This document shows, one piece after another, positions 41,655 through 50,247 of a DNA stretch of 64,000 nt; within the stretch, counting starts at the first letter, position 1, and every line of letters begins with the position of its first letter. The translations under genes were made by a program, and so were the position numbers. The DNA is taken from the NCBI RefSeq assembly GCF_038404745.2, contig NZ_JAYKTT020000017.1, positions 124,001-188,000 of the forward strand, written 5' to 3'. Below the pieces are notes generated by a model, which searched no databases, was not told the DNA's origin, and saw only the letters and a program-made list of their open reading frames with translations. The DNA comes from Chlorogloeopsis sp038404745. Lineage in GTDB: Bacteria > Cyanobacteriota > Cyanobacteriia > Cyanobacteriales > Nostocaceae.

Positions 41655-41683
41655 CTCTTTACCAGGTTGAACCCGGTAACGAG
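41655..41683. repeat. Interspersed palindrome (CGTTACCAGGTT family), copy 2
   Basis: CTCTTTACCAGGTT (41655-41668), a single G, then AACCCGGTAACGAG. It matches the copy at 12038-12066 except for two bases, which leave the stem with one mismatch and one G-T pair. Confidence 0.75.
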
Positions 41684-41699
41684 GGTTTCAGATTCTTCT

Positions 41700-41770
41700 C
41701 TTATTGTCTCCGTCTCCCCTTATCCCCGCGTCTTTGCGTCCCCTTCCGCGTCCTAATTTCCTCCTGCCTC
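41700..41770. repeat. Purine/pyrimidine-strand repeat, copy 2 (reverse sense)
   Basis: Pyrimidine-rich units CCGTCTCCCCTTATCCCCGC and GCGTCCCCTTCCGCGTCC are the complementary reading of the GCGGGGAC-type units at 46990-47095 and 51710-51770. Confidence 0.5.
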
Positions 41771-41775
41771 CCTCA

Positions 41776-44196
41776 CTACCGCTGAAGCAAACTGATGCGT
41801 GTGAGAGCATTTTGATAATCTTTTGTTTTTCCTTGCTCCTGATACAGCTGGGCAGCTTTTTGATAATCTGCGATCGCGCTTTGTTTTTCTCCTAACTGAG
41901 AGCGAACGATACCCCTGTTGTAATAAGCATTAGCTTTATTGGGATTAATGTTGATTGCTTTGGTGTAGTCGTTTATGGCTGCTTGTTTGTCTCCACTGTC
42001 TTGGTAAGCTAAACCTCGGTTATAGTAGGCAGATTCATAGTTAGGATTAATACGTATTGTCTGTGTGTAATCATCTATAGCTGCTTGTTTGTCTCCTCTT
42101 TCTTGATAAACTAGACCACGATTGTAATAAGCAAGATAATAGTTAGAGTTAATACGTATTGCTTCAGTGTAATCATCTAGAGCTGCTTGTTTATTACCTA
42201 GCTCTGAGCGTGCATTACCTCGATTGTTATAGGCTGCGGCATATTTGGGATTAAGCCGAATTGCTTGGTTGTAATCTTCAATTGCTGCACGTTGATTTCC
42301 TAGATCTTGGTAAGCAAAACCACGTTTGAAGTAAGCATCAACGAGACTAATAGTACCCCAATCACTATTGGCTTCAATGGCTCGTGTGTAATCTTCAATT
42401 GCTGCTTGTTTATTGCCCAAGTCAAAGCGGACATTACCTCGACTGTAATAGGCTAGAGAATAGTTAGAATTGATACGAATTGCTTGGTTGTAATCATTTA
42501 TGGCTGATTGTTTGTTGCCCAAGTCCAAGCGGACATGACCTCGATTAATATAGGCAGCAGTATAGTTGGGGTTGAGCTGAATTGCTTGGTTGTAATCATC
42601 TATTGCTGCTTGTTTGTCGCTGAAGTCATAGTGACGAACATATCCACGGCTATAGTAAGCTTGATCGAAATTAGCATCCGTTTGAATTGCCTGGGTATAA
42701 TCTTCAACCGCTGCTTGTTTATCTCCTAATTGATAATGGGCATGACCTCGCTTGTGATAGGCTTCGGCATACTTGCGATTAACTATGTCGATTCGGTTGA
42801 ACGTGAGCGTAAATTCACCACCTTCGCGCCCAATTCGCAGAGTAACTGGAGTACCCTCCTTGCCGCTTTGAATTTGCTTAGTTGCTTCTTCTACAGTGAT
42901 ATTTTCAGTCGAATTACCATCAATTGCCAGAATCTGATCGCCTGCTTTGATTCCTGCCTGTGCGGCTGGAGAATTTTCTTGGACACTGAGAATAGTTAGT
43001 GTTTTGGTTTGTGGCTCGCTTTGCCACTGCACACCAATACCAGCAACTTTTTTAACTAAATAGCGTAATGCTTGGGTGTAATCCTCAATCGCTTTTTTTG
43101 ACTCCTTTAGCTGATAGTAAGCATTACCTCGATATAAATAAGCTTCGCCATTGCTGGGATGACTTTGAATAACTTTGTCGAAATCGGCGATCGCTTCCTT
43201 CCAGTCTTGTTTTTCAACCTTTTCTACACCTGCTTTGAAGAATTTTTCAGTTTGACTGGAAACAGAGTTGATATATGCAAGACTTCCTAATCCCCCTAAT
43301 CCCAAAACCAAAATTGCACCACCGAGAATTAACTTGAATTTCCGAGGTGGAGATGGATTTGGCAAGGGAGTTTGCCGTGCAGACAATTTTTGTAAGTCTT
43401 GCAGTACTTCATCTACAGATTGATAGCGATCCATCCAGTGCGATCGCACCATCTTGTCTAAAATTTTTCTCAATTCAGGATTTATCTCTACCAATCCATG
43501 CCAAATAACTTCACCTGTACGCGGATCTGAGGGGAATTCTGTTGGTGCTACTCCACTCAATGCTTGAATTGCTGTTATTCCTAAGGCGTATATATCACTA
43601 TTAAACTGTGGTTGACCTCTTAGTTGTTCATCGGGCATATAACCAGGAGTACCAATTACCTGAGTAAAGCTTGTTTGCCCTTGAGCATTAACTACTTGAG
43701 TCCGAACTTGTTTAACTGCTCCAAAATCAATTAGAACTATCTTTCTATCTTTGTGCCGCCGCATCAAATTATTGGGTTTAATGTCGCGGTGAATTACTTG
43801 GCATTTGTGTACATAGCTTAATACCTCTAGAACATCCTTAACAATCAATTTAACCTCGGTTTCTGCTAATTTCTGATTAGACAGTATTTCTGTATTTAGA
43901 GGATAGCCTTCAACTAATTCTTGTACTAAATAGAATTCGTTATTCTCTTGAAAGTAATCCAGTAGATCAGGAATCTGATCGTGTTGACCTAATTTTTCCA
44001 GAGTTCTTGCCTCTGATTCAAATAGCTTTTTTGCTTCTTGCAGTGTGTATGGGTCATTACTTCCTGGTTGTAAGTGCTTAACTACACACTGACGACCCAT
44101 CCTGCGGATATCTTTAGCAAGGTAAGTTGCGCCAAAAAAACCCCGTCCTAAAGGCTGAATAATCTCGTAGCGCTTGTCTAATACACTTCCTTGCAT
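41776..44196 (-). CDS. Membrane Ser/Thr protein kinase with PDZ and TPR domains
   Basis: This 806-residue protein has a Hanks-type kinase domain (residues 10-270): Gly loop GRGFFGATYL, Lys40 in VVKHL, HRDIKPNN at 136-143 and DFG at 157-159. One membrane segment (about 287-308) follows, then two TPRs (314-380), a PDZ domain (383-471; VQENSPAAQAGIKAGDQILAIDG) and nine TPRs (474-800) of the AYYNRGLxYxxxGDKQAAIDDY type. The kinase should be cytosolic and the PDZ/TPR part on the other side. The PDZ may bind C-termini of exported proteins. A PDZ embedded between TPRs is unusual. The gene stands alone; FHA proteins that could read its phosphothreonines lie 3-8 kb away, which may be coincidence. Confidence 0.92.
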   Translation of the reverse strand: MQGSVLDKRYEIIQPLGRGFFGATYLAKDIRRMGRQCVVKHLQPGSNDPYTLQEAKKLFESEARTLEKLGQHDQIPDLLDYFQENNEFYLVQELVEGYPLNTEILSNQKLAETEVKLIVKDVLEVLSYVHKCQVIHRDIKPNNLMRRHKDRKIVLIDFGAVKQVRTQVVNAQGQTSFTQVIGTPGYMPDEQLRGQPQFNSDIYALGITAIQALSGVAPTEFPSDPRTGEVIWHGLVEINPELRKILDKMVRSHWMDRYQSVDEVLQDLQKLSARQTPLPNPSPPRKFKLILGGAILVLGLGGLGSLAYINSVSSQTEKFFKAGVEKVEKQDWKEAIADFDKVIQSHPSNGEAYLYRGNAYYQLKESKKAIEDYTQALRYLVKKVAGIGVQWQSEPQTKTLTILSVQENSPAAQAGIKAGDQILAIDGNSTENITVEEATKQIQSGKEGTPVTLRIGREGGEFTLTFNRIDIVNRKYAEAYHKRGHAHYQLGDKQAAVEDYTQAIQTDANFDQAYYSRGYVRHYDFSDKQAAIDDYNQAIQLNPNYTAAYINRGHVRLDLGNKQSAINDYNQAIRINSNYSLAYYSRGNVRFDLGNKQAAIEDYTRAIEANSDWGTISLVDAYFKRGFAYQDLGNQRAAIEDYNQAIRLNPKYAAAYNNRGNARSELGNKQAALDDYTEAIRINSNYYLAYYNRGLVYQERGDKQAAIDDYTQTIRINPNYESAYYNRGLAYQDSGDKQAAINDYTKAININPNKANAYYNRGIVRSQLGEKQSAIADYQKAAQLYQEQGKTKDYQNALTRISLLQR

Positions 44197-44624
44197 TTTA
44201 TTTACCTAGTATAATCGCGCTTTATTCTCCCTCAGTATTGTGATTTGATGGAGATATATTCACTACCTGAAGGACATAATACCTAAAGGAAATACTATAA
44301 ACTGTGTCTTTTTCTTAAACTTGTAATTTATTTTTTGATTTCTGATTAAATCATGTTGTTGATGAAAATCAAACTATTTTTATTACTTTTTAAAATAATT
44401 ACAGTGGCTAGAGTTGGGTGCTCTAATACTCCCTACAATCAAGGAATTGCTCGACCACAGCATACGACTGAGAGATGAATTATACAGAAGCGATCTTACA
44501 ATACAGTGATATCTAGGGCTAAATATCATCAATGCTTTTCCCAGTCCTTGAGCGCCAACATCGCTCTGAGCAGTGTTGCCTTTAAAATATAGAATGACAG
44601 CGATAGGAATCTCACAATCGCTCT
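44197..44624. other. Divergent intergenic region (kinase / nucleotidyltransferase)
   Basis: This 428-bp AT-rich spacer should contain promoters for both flanking genes. No repeat, RNA gene or ORF with a ribosome-binding site was seen. Confidence 0.45.
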
Positions 44625-45482
44625 ATGAATCAAGAATTGCCCCAATTCATCAACCATATTGTTTCAAGCTTGCAGTCAATTGAGGGAATTGCAGCGATCG
44701 CACTGGGTGGTTCACGGGCAAGGGGCAACCACACTCACAAGTCAGATGTGGATTTGGGGATTTTTTACAATCCAGAAAACCCACCCGATTTAATTGCTCT
44801 CAATCGTCTTGCCTGTGAACTTGATGATCAGCATCGCGAAAATTTGATGACTGCGATTGGTAAATGGGGAAAGTGGATTAACGGCGGCGGTTGGCTACAG
44901 GTAGAAGGTGTAGGTGTAGATTTTCTCTATCGCGATTTGACAAAGGTCAATCGTGTTATTGATGATTGCCATATAGGACGTATTACTATTGATTATCAAC
45001 CAGGACATCCTCATGGCTTTGTGTCCTCTATTTATATGGGGGAAATTGCTATTTGTCAGGCACTTTACGATCCTGATGGAGTTTTAGAAGCTTTGAAGGT
45101 AAAAACAAAGCCCTATCCAGTTGGGCTGAAACAGGCAACTATTGATACTTTCGCCTGGGAAATAAGTTTCTCGCTATTGGTTGCAAAAAAGGCGATCGCA
45201 CGCAATGATGTTGTTTACGCAGCAGGTTGTTGTTTCCGTAGTGTGGCGTGTATAAATCAGGTTTTATTTGCGTTTAATGAAGATTACCTGTTGAATGAAA
45301 AGGGAGCGACGGCAGTCGCAGGTAGGTTTGCTATTTGCCCGCAGGACTATCAAAAACGGGTTGAGCGAGCGTTTACACTTTTAACTACCGATGCAAAATC
45401 AATCACTGAGGCAATTGCGATGATTGAGGCGATCGAGGATGATTTGAGTCAATGGTATGGAAATCGACGCTTAACGATGTAA
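44625..45482 (+). CDS. Nucleotidyltransferase-domain protein (KNTase/AadA-like)
   Basis: This 285-residue protein has a Pol-beta-type nucleotidyltransferase core: GGSRARGNHTHKSDVDLGIF with GGS at 28-30 and metal-binding Asp41 and Asp43. A third acid is probable in VGVDFLYRD. The C-terminal half is helical and resembles the DUF4037/aminoglycoside adenylyltransferase layout. It could modify a small molecule or another protein; it is too large and unpaired to be a MNT-HEPN toxin-antitoxin partner. Antibiotic resistance should not be inferred from this alone. Confidence 0.75.
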   Translation: MNQELPQFINHIVSSLQSIEGIAAIALGGSRARGNHTHKSDVDLGIFYNPENPPDLIALNRLACELDDQHRENLMTAIGKWGKWINGGGWLQVEGVGVDFLYRDLTKVNRVIDDCHIGRITIDYQPGHPHGFVSSIYMGEIAICQALYDPDGVLEALKVKTKPYPVGLKQATIDTFAWEISFSLLVAKKAIARNDVVYAAGCCFRSVACINQVLFAFNEDYLLNEKGATAVAGRFAICPQDYQKRVERAFTLLTTDAKSITEAIAMIEAIEDDLSQWYGNRRLTM

Positions 45483-45701
45483 TTTTTATTGCCATCTTCC
45501 ATTAGTTGCTATGGGAAGTCCCACTTAAATTTAGTGGTAATTAAATGGCCTGCGAAAATTGAGCATTGGTAAAAGTGTGGTAATACCAAAATGGCGTAAG
45601 GAGTTTTGTTTCAAAATTCTAGACAAGCCTACTAATCAATGGTTTTAATCCAAAATTGGTATAACTTTACCATCTCATGCTCTCGACCTTTTACCTTCTA
45701 T

Positions 45702-46136
45702 TTACAACCACTGTCCGCCACGGAAGCGCCACTTGGGAAATATAATCCGCATTAGACTTTGCGAAGCAACAAAAACCGCTATCCACACAATACTATAATG
45801 CATAACCACCCAGAAAACAGGTAGTTTTTCTTTGGGAAGAGGAATTGGCAAAAAGCCAAAAATTGCTACTCCACAAACTACAAATATAAATTCCCAAATC
45901 CCAGCTAATAGTTGATAAATTGCTGGCCAGTCTCTATCCCAGCGATTTTTTTGCAGCCGATCATAAACTACATCCCAGACTATGCCAAAAATAGCGACAT
46001 AAGCAAGAATCCAGAAATAGACACTGCCAGGAGGGGAACCAACTAAACCTAAAGCAAAGGGTATGGATACTACTACACCTACAGTTACAAGCAGTAATAA
46101 TCGAGTTTGCCAGCGGCCAAATAATGTGGGTGTCAT
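45702..46136 (-). CDS. Conserved four-helix membrane protein, function unknown
   Basis: From ATG 46134-46136 (MTPTLFGRWQTRLLLLVTVG) the product is 144 residues with about four hydrophobic segments. The loop WDVVYDRLQKNRWDRDWPAIYQL carries several charges, and the end is PKWRFRGGQWL. A longer TTG-started frame adds six residues. I do not recognise the family. It lies 36 bp downstream of the SGNH hydrolase in the same direction, so the two may be co-transcribed. Confidence 0.65.
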   Translation of the reverse strand: MTPTLFGRWQTRLLLLVTVGVVVSIPFALGLVGSPPGSVYFWILAYVAIFGIVWDVVYDRLQKNRWDRDWPAIYQLLAGIWEFIFVVCGVAIFGFLPIPLPKEKLPVFWVVMHYSIVWIAVFVASQSLMRIIFPKWRFRGGQWL

Positions 46137-46172
46137 AGAGCAAGTCAAAAACAAAAAGTCAAAAGATGATGC

Positions 46173-46886
46173 TTAATGGGAATAGGACTTGTGTTGAAAA
46201 GTTTCAAGTGCTTCCCAATTTGTGACATCTTCTAACAAAGCTTGATAGCCTAGTGTATTGGGGTGAAGACCGTCATTACTCAAACGTCTTAACCGCCAAT
46301 TCTCTCCCCGTTCCATCCATTTTTGAAAAATATCGAGATAGGGAATTCCGTGTTTTTGGCAAGCAAGTCGAGTCGCTTCTTTGTAACGAAACTGATCGGC
46401 GTGATTGTAATAGAAACAATCGAGGAATGGCATTTTTGCTTCGTCAACTGGTACCATACCCACAAATAGCACTGGACAGAGTTGTTGTGCCTGTTCTAGC
46501 AGAGAAGAGATTTCGACATCAAAAATGGCAAAGTCTGTGTAATTGCGTCCATTCTCACGACCTAGCCGCGCGGAGTCATTCACACCGACTGAGAGAATGA
46601 TCAAGTCGGGAACTTGATTGCGGAGTTCGCCCCGGTGGCGAAATTCAACTTCTAGTCTTTGAGCGACTTGCTGGACGCGATCGCCTCTGACACCCAAATT
46701 ATAGAGGACATGACCGGCGCGATCGGGTGACATCCACTGCCGCCGCAGTCGCTCAACCCAGCCGCCTCCTTCGGGATCACCAAATCCGTATATTAAACTG
46801 TCCCCCAGTGCGACAATCTTTAAAGGCTGAGTTTCGGTTGGTCTTGTAGACAGTTGCATTGAGGTAGGTACTGAAAATGTCTGCAT
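46173..46886 (-). CDS. SGNH/GDSL hydrolase
   Basis: This is a 237-residue protein from ATG 46884-46886. It has block I VALGDSLIYGFGDPEGGGWVERL with the catalytic Ser, LGVRGDR (block II Gly), SVGVNDSARLG (block III Asn) and DGLHPNTLGYQ (Asp-His). It lacks a signal peptide and is probably a cytosolic esterase or lipase of unknown substrate. The fold relative TesA/lysophospholipase L1 is a possible comparison. Confidence 0.88.
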   Translation of the reverse strand: MQTFSVPTSMQLSTRPTETQPLKIVALGDSLIYGFGDPEGGGWVERLRRQWMSPDRAGHVLYNLGVRGDRVQQVAQRLEVEFRHRGELRNQVPDLIILSVGVNDSARLGRENGRNYTDFAIFDVEISSLLEQAQQLCPVLFVGMVPVDEAKMPFLDCFYYNHADQFRYKEATRLACQKHGIPYLDIFQKWMERGENWRLRRLSNDGLHPNTLGYQALLEDVTNWEALETFQHKSYSH

Positions 46887-46979
46887 ATTAAACAAACAGT
46901 ATTTTATTTATTTACAAAATTCTATACATTTCTACACCATAAACAAGTATATTTTCCAGCTCCATGCTACAGATATTGG

Positions 46980-47150
46980 AGAAATAGGGGATAGGGAATC
47001 GGGGAAGAGAACGCGGGGACAAGGAGGTGAGGGAGGTGAGGAAGGTGACGCAAAGAGGCAAAGACGTGGAAGGGGACGCGGGGACAAGGAGAAGGATTTT
47101 CTCTCCCACTCTCCCTCTCTCCCCCTCCTGTTCTGTAACCTGTCCCCTGT
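46980..47150. repeat. Purine/pyrimidine-strand repeat, copy 3
   Basis: Purine-rich GCGGGGACAAGGAGG (twice), GAGGGAGGTGAGG units lead to GGAGAAGG-ATTTTC-TCTCCC hairpin-like turn near 47090-47105 and then CTCCCTCTCTCCCCC. CCTGTAACCT heptamers follow at 47130-47150. Confidence 0.6.
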
Positions 47151-47157
47151 AACCTAA

Positions 47158-49140
47158 CTAGGGAGATTGATTAAATACCCACTTTAGCCACTGTCTGAAG
47201 GAACTTACAGGATCTAAGCGATGTAGTTTAGGCGCACGGGCAACAGCAAGACTATCCACGGCACAAAGAGCAGCATATTGCAAGCCCAAAAAGCTATCAA
47301 CTGCTGCATAGGGGCCACCGAATGTAATAGTTCCCCCAGCATACATTTTAGCTTTGTTATTCCGCATTTCTACTAACTCAAAATTGTTGGCAACAGCTAA
47401 ACGTTGCATAGGATTTAGCGGTAGATTGTAATGTTCAACCAAATCCTTCAATAAAGGACTTTCCTTGACTTTGGCATCTAAGCCAGTGGCATCAATAATA
47501 AAATCAACAGCAGGAAGTTGAATTTCACCAAAGTCTTTATCTTGAATGTAAGTGATGATGTGCTGCCTGGAGTCTTGCTCTACTCTTGTCACCACAGCAA
47601 ATTGAATTTTATACCAACCTTCTGCAATTCCATTGTCTGTAATGCGTTGCCAGTCTAGGCGATCGGCGGTGGTGGTTCCTCCCCAGACTTTATTTGATAT
47701 TAATTCTTTACGTACATCTGGAGTTGATTTTTCTAGCATTTCTCGCAATTCTCCACCCCAACAAGCTTTCGGCCAGTTAAATGGTTGCAATTCGATGTGA
47801 TGCTTGACTGAACGCTGAGAACTGCCGTATTTATTGCCTTCCGGTTTAGGCGATCGCATTAAGTGCAAAACAGAAATATTGGGATTCTTCTGTCGTACCT
47901 CATAAACGCGCTGCAAAATCCGAGAAGCAACTATTCCTCGCCCCTGAATCAAAATTCTGCCACCTTGGCGTTCTAATTGCTCGTAGACATGATTGTGTTC
48001 TTCATAAGCATTTACAACCGACTTGAAGTCTTTGTATTTTTCCCGATAAACTTGCAAGTGGGGAAGAAACTGAAGTGCTGGATAACCAGTAGCTAAGTGT
48101 AAATAACGGCACACAAAAAAAGCATGATTGCCACGTCCGCGTGAATAGGCTAGACAATACCTGCCATCATCAGTTTTACGAATTGCCAACACTCGCCCGA
48201 AGCGATACATTGTATCCCAGCCAATACGCTTTGCCTCCCGGTCTATAGAATCAAATACATTACCAGAACGGGGCGTATAAGTTTCGATCAAGGTAGGTTC
48301 AGCAAAAACTTGCCACAGATGCCTCACAGAATTATTAAGCCTGCCTTTAGTAAAGTCGTGCCAAGCTTCCCGCAAAGCATAACTAGGCCAGCCCCAAATA
48401 TTATCAGGACAAGAGTCAGAATTAGAGCGCAATCTTTCGTGTAAAGGAATCTGTGAATTTTGACATAGAAGCTTATAACGGGCGTATGGCTCTTTATCTA
48501 TGCCCAGTGCGATAATTTTGTCAACTGGGACACCACTTATTCTCAGTAAATCTATCCAAACAAAACTACCTAATCCAGCCCCAACTGCTAGGTAGTCTAT
48601 TTCCTCTACTGGTAAGCCTGTAGCATGAAGTGCTTGTACAGAAATTTGTTGTTGTTGAAACACCGGAGGCGGAAAATTGCTACTCACTGGTGTCACAGGT
48701 TGTTGTGGAGGTAAAGTCGGGTCTGGTAGGTTGGTATTAGGGTTGAATTGAATAGTAGAATTCCTGCTAGGAACTTGTGGAGGTGGACTGGGTGTAGTGG
48801 GAACTGCAAAGCTTAGAGAAATTACATAAGGGCCTATTTGTAAAAGATCCCCACTATTAAGAATGGCTTGTGTTTGACGTTGACCATTCACATAAATGCC
48901 ATTAACACTACCTTGATCGGTTGCCACTAATTGATCTCGTTCCCACTCAATTAAGGCATGAAAACGGGAAACTTGGTCATGGTTGAGCACCATTCGGGTA
49001 ACTGGTTGCCCTCGATGTTCAGCAGGCATTCTTGCAAATTCTCTACCGAATGCAATTGGTGCTCTCAATCTTGGTTCTCGTTGTTCTCCGGTGACTGGTT
49101 CTTGCCAAAATAATTGAATTTCTATAGAACCACTATTCAT
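47158..49140 (-). CDS. FHA domain fused to a flavoprotein-like oxidoreductase
   Basis: This 660-residue protein has an N-terminal FHA domain (residues 25-105: GRE at 32-34, SRFH at 58-61, SVNG at 78-81), which should bind phosphothreonine. A Pro/Gln-rich linker (112-168) and a nucleotide-binding oxidoreductase (180-650) follow. The latter has a FAD-type GAGLGS (187-192), a second Rossmann-like motif GGRILIQGRGIVASRIL (about 395-412), and ATG-like DFIIDATGLD, an arrangement seen in lysine/ornithine N-monooxygenase- and FAD/NAD-dependent reductase-like proteins. The substrate is unknown. The FHA suggests phospho-dependent recruitment. It lies next to a second FHA protein. Confidence 0.8.
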   Translation of the reverse strand: MNSGSIEIQLFWQEPVTGEQREPRLRAPIAFGREFARMPAEHRGQPVTRMVLNHDQVSRFHALIEWERDQLVATDQGSVNGIYVNGQRQTQAILNSGDLLQIGPYVISLSFAVPTTPSPPPQVPSRNSTIQFNPNTNLPDPTLPPQQPVTPVSSNFPPPVFQQQQISVQALHATGLPVEEIDYLAVGAGLGSFVWIDLLRISGVPVDKIIALGIDKEPYARYKLLCQNSQIPLHERLRSNSDSCPDNIWGWPSYALREAWHDFTKGRLNNSVRHLWQVFAEPTLIETYTPRSGNVFDSIDREAKRIGWDTMYRFGRVLAIRKTDDGRYCLAYSRGRGNHAFFVCRYLHLATGYPALQFLPHLQVYREKYKDFKSVVNAYEEHNHVYEQLERQGGRILIQGRGIVASRILQRVYEVRQKNPNISVLHLMRSPKPEGNKYGSSQRSVKHHIELQPFNWPKACWGGELREMLEKSTPDVRKELISNKVWGGTTTADRLDWQRITDNGIAEGWYKIQFAVVTRVEQDSRQHIITYIQDKDFGEIQLPAVDFIIDATGLDAKVKESPLLKDLVEHYNLPLNPMQRLAVANNFELVEMRNNKAKMYAGGTITFGGPYAAVDSFLGLQYAALCAVDSLAVARAPKLHRLDPVSSFRQWLKWVFNQSP

Positions 49141-49386
49141 AATTCTTGGAAATTATAAAATTGTTATCCAGATAATAAATGAGAGCAAAGCAAGCTCAAG
49201 TAAAAAGGTCAATCGATTTTGGATTTTGGATTTTGGATTGACGCTACAGATGAATCAGCTTGCTCTGCACCATAGCAAGGAATTATTGGTCTAGAAAATT
49301 GGTATAGAAAATACTTAAAAAAGACTAGCATAACAACTTTGTTGTTACCTTTCAATTTATTATTTTCTTTCTTATAACCTGAAGAA

Positions 49387-49971
49387 TTAATAATTTGTTG
49401 GTGGAACTAAAACGCTTTGTGCATCTTGTAAGGAATGACCACAGTGGTGACAACCCAGTAATAAGTCATTGTAGGAAGAAATTTTCTGACATCTAGGACA
49501 CTGCAACCCATAAATTCCTTGTGGTGGTGTTGGAGGTATAGGTAAATAATGTCCTGGATGTGCTTGGGGTTGTGGTTTTGCTATTGGCGTTACTGGTTGA
49601 GGTGGTGTCAAAATTGTGGGTGGAACGCTGCTAGCTGCGGGGCTTGAAATAGCAATCACCTTGAGTTGTTGTTGTCCTAAATATATTGTGCTACCTTCAC
49701 CTAAAGGCATTTCACCTTGAGTCAATTTACGTCCATCTATTAAGGGAGGGTTTTGTTCTCGTAAATTTCTAATTAAAAAGCGTTGCTGCTGAGAATTGAA
49801 AAATATTTCTATATGCAAACCTGAAACGGTAGGGTTGCTCAGAACAATATCACACCTGAGTGGATCGCGACCTATACGGATAGTACCAAGATTTTTACTT
49901 GGCTGATGTTCGTGAATTTTCTGAGTTTTGGCTTGTCCAGCATCGTGCCATTGTAAAGTTAGTGCATTCAT
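49387..49971 (-). CDS. FHA-domain protein with C-terminal zinc ribbon
   Basis: This 194-residue protein has an FHA domain (residues 28-105: GRD at 34-36, SGLH at 50-53, then DGRKL), a Pro-rich linker and a zinc ribbon with CPRC (158-161) and CHHC (174-177). There are no membrane segments. The pattern suggests an adaptor that reads phosphothreonine and binds another protein or nucleic acid. It is upstream of the FHA-flavoprotein gene in the same direction with a 246-bp spacer, so operon status is unclear. Confidence 0.8.
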   Translation of the reverse strand: MNALTLQWHDAGQAKTQKIHEHQPSKNLGTIRIGRDPLRCDIVLSNPTVSGLHIEIFFNSQQQRFLIRNLREQNPPLIDGRKLTQGEMPLGEGSTIYLGQQQLKVIAISSPAASSVPPTILTPPQPVTPIAKPQPQAHPGHYLPIPPTPPQGIYGLQCPRCQKISSYNDLLLGCHHCGHSLQDAQSVLVPPTNY

Positions 49972-50088
49972 TGTTCCAACCCCCTCATTCTTAATTTAGC
50001 TACAACTTCTCCCTGTGCGATTCCTAACATGATTAGGTAGGTGCAAGCAACTATTTACAAAATATTTAAATGAATCCACAGTGAATTT

Positions 50089-50193
50089 CTAACGAGCCTC
50101 TGGAAGAAGTTGAGCTAAATATAAAGTTATCCGTGCAGATTTGGGATGTTGGTACGCTAAATCTAAAACCTCTTCTGTGTCTGCATTAAAGTT
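50089..50193 (-). pseudogene. Possible C-terminal relic of a gene
   Basis: On the minus strand a frame of 34 codons reads NFNADTEEVLDLAYQHPKSA and on to LAQLLPEAR before a TAG at 50091-50089; a TAA (50194-50196) interrupts it upstream, where residues such as FAVQQPHLFV are in frame. It looks coding (balanced composition, no low-complexity) but lacks a start. It could be a decayed gene end, or chance. No family is recognised. Confidence 0.25.
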
Positions 50194-50247
50194 TTAGGTA
50201 TTACAGACAAATAAGTGGGGTTGTTGCACAGCAAAAATCAATGTCAA

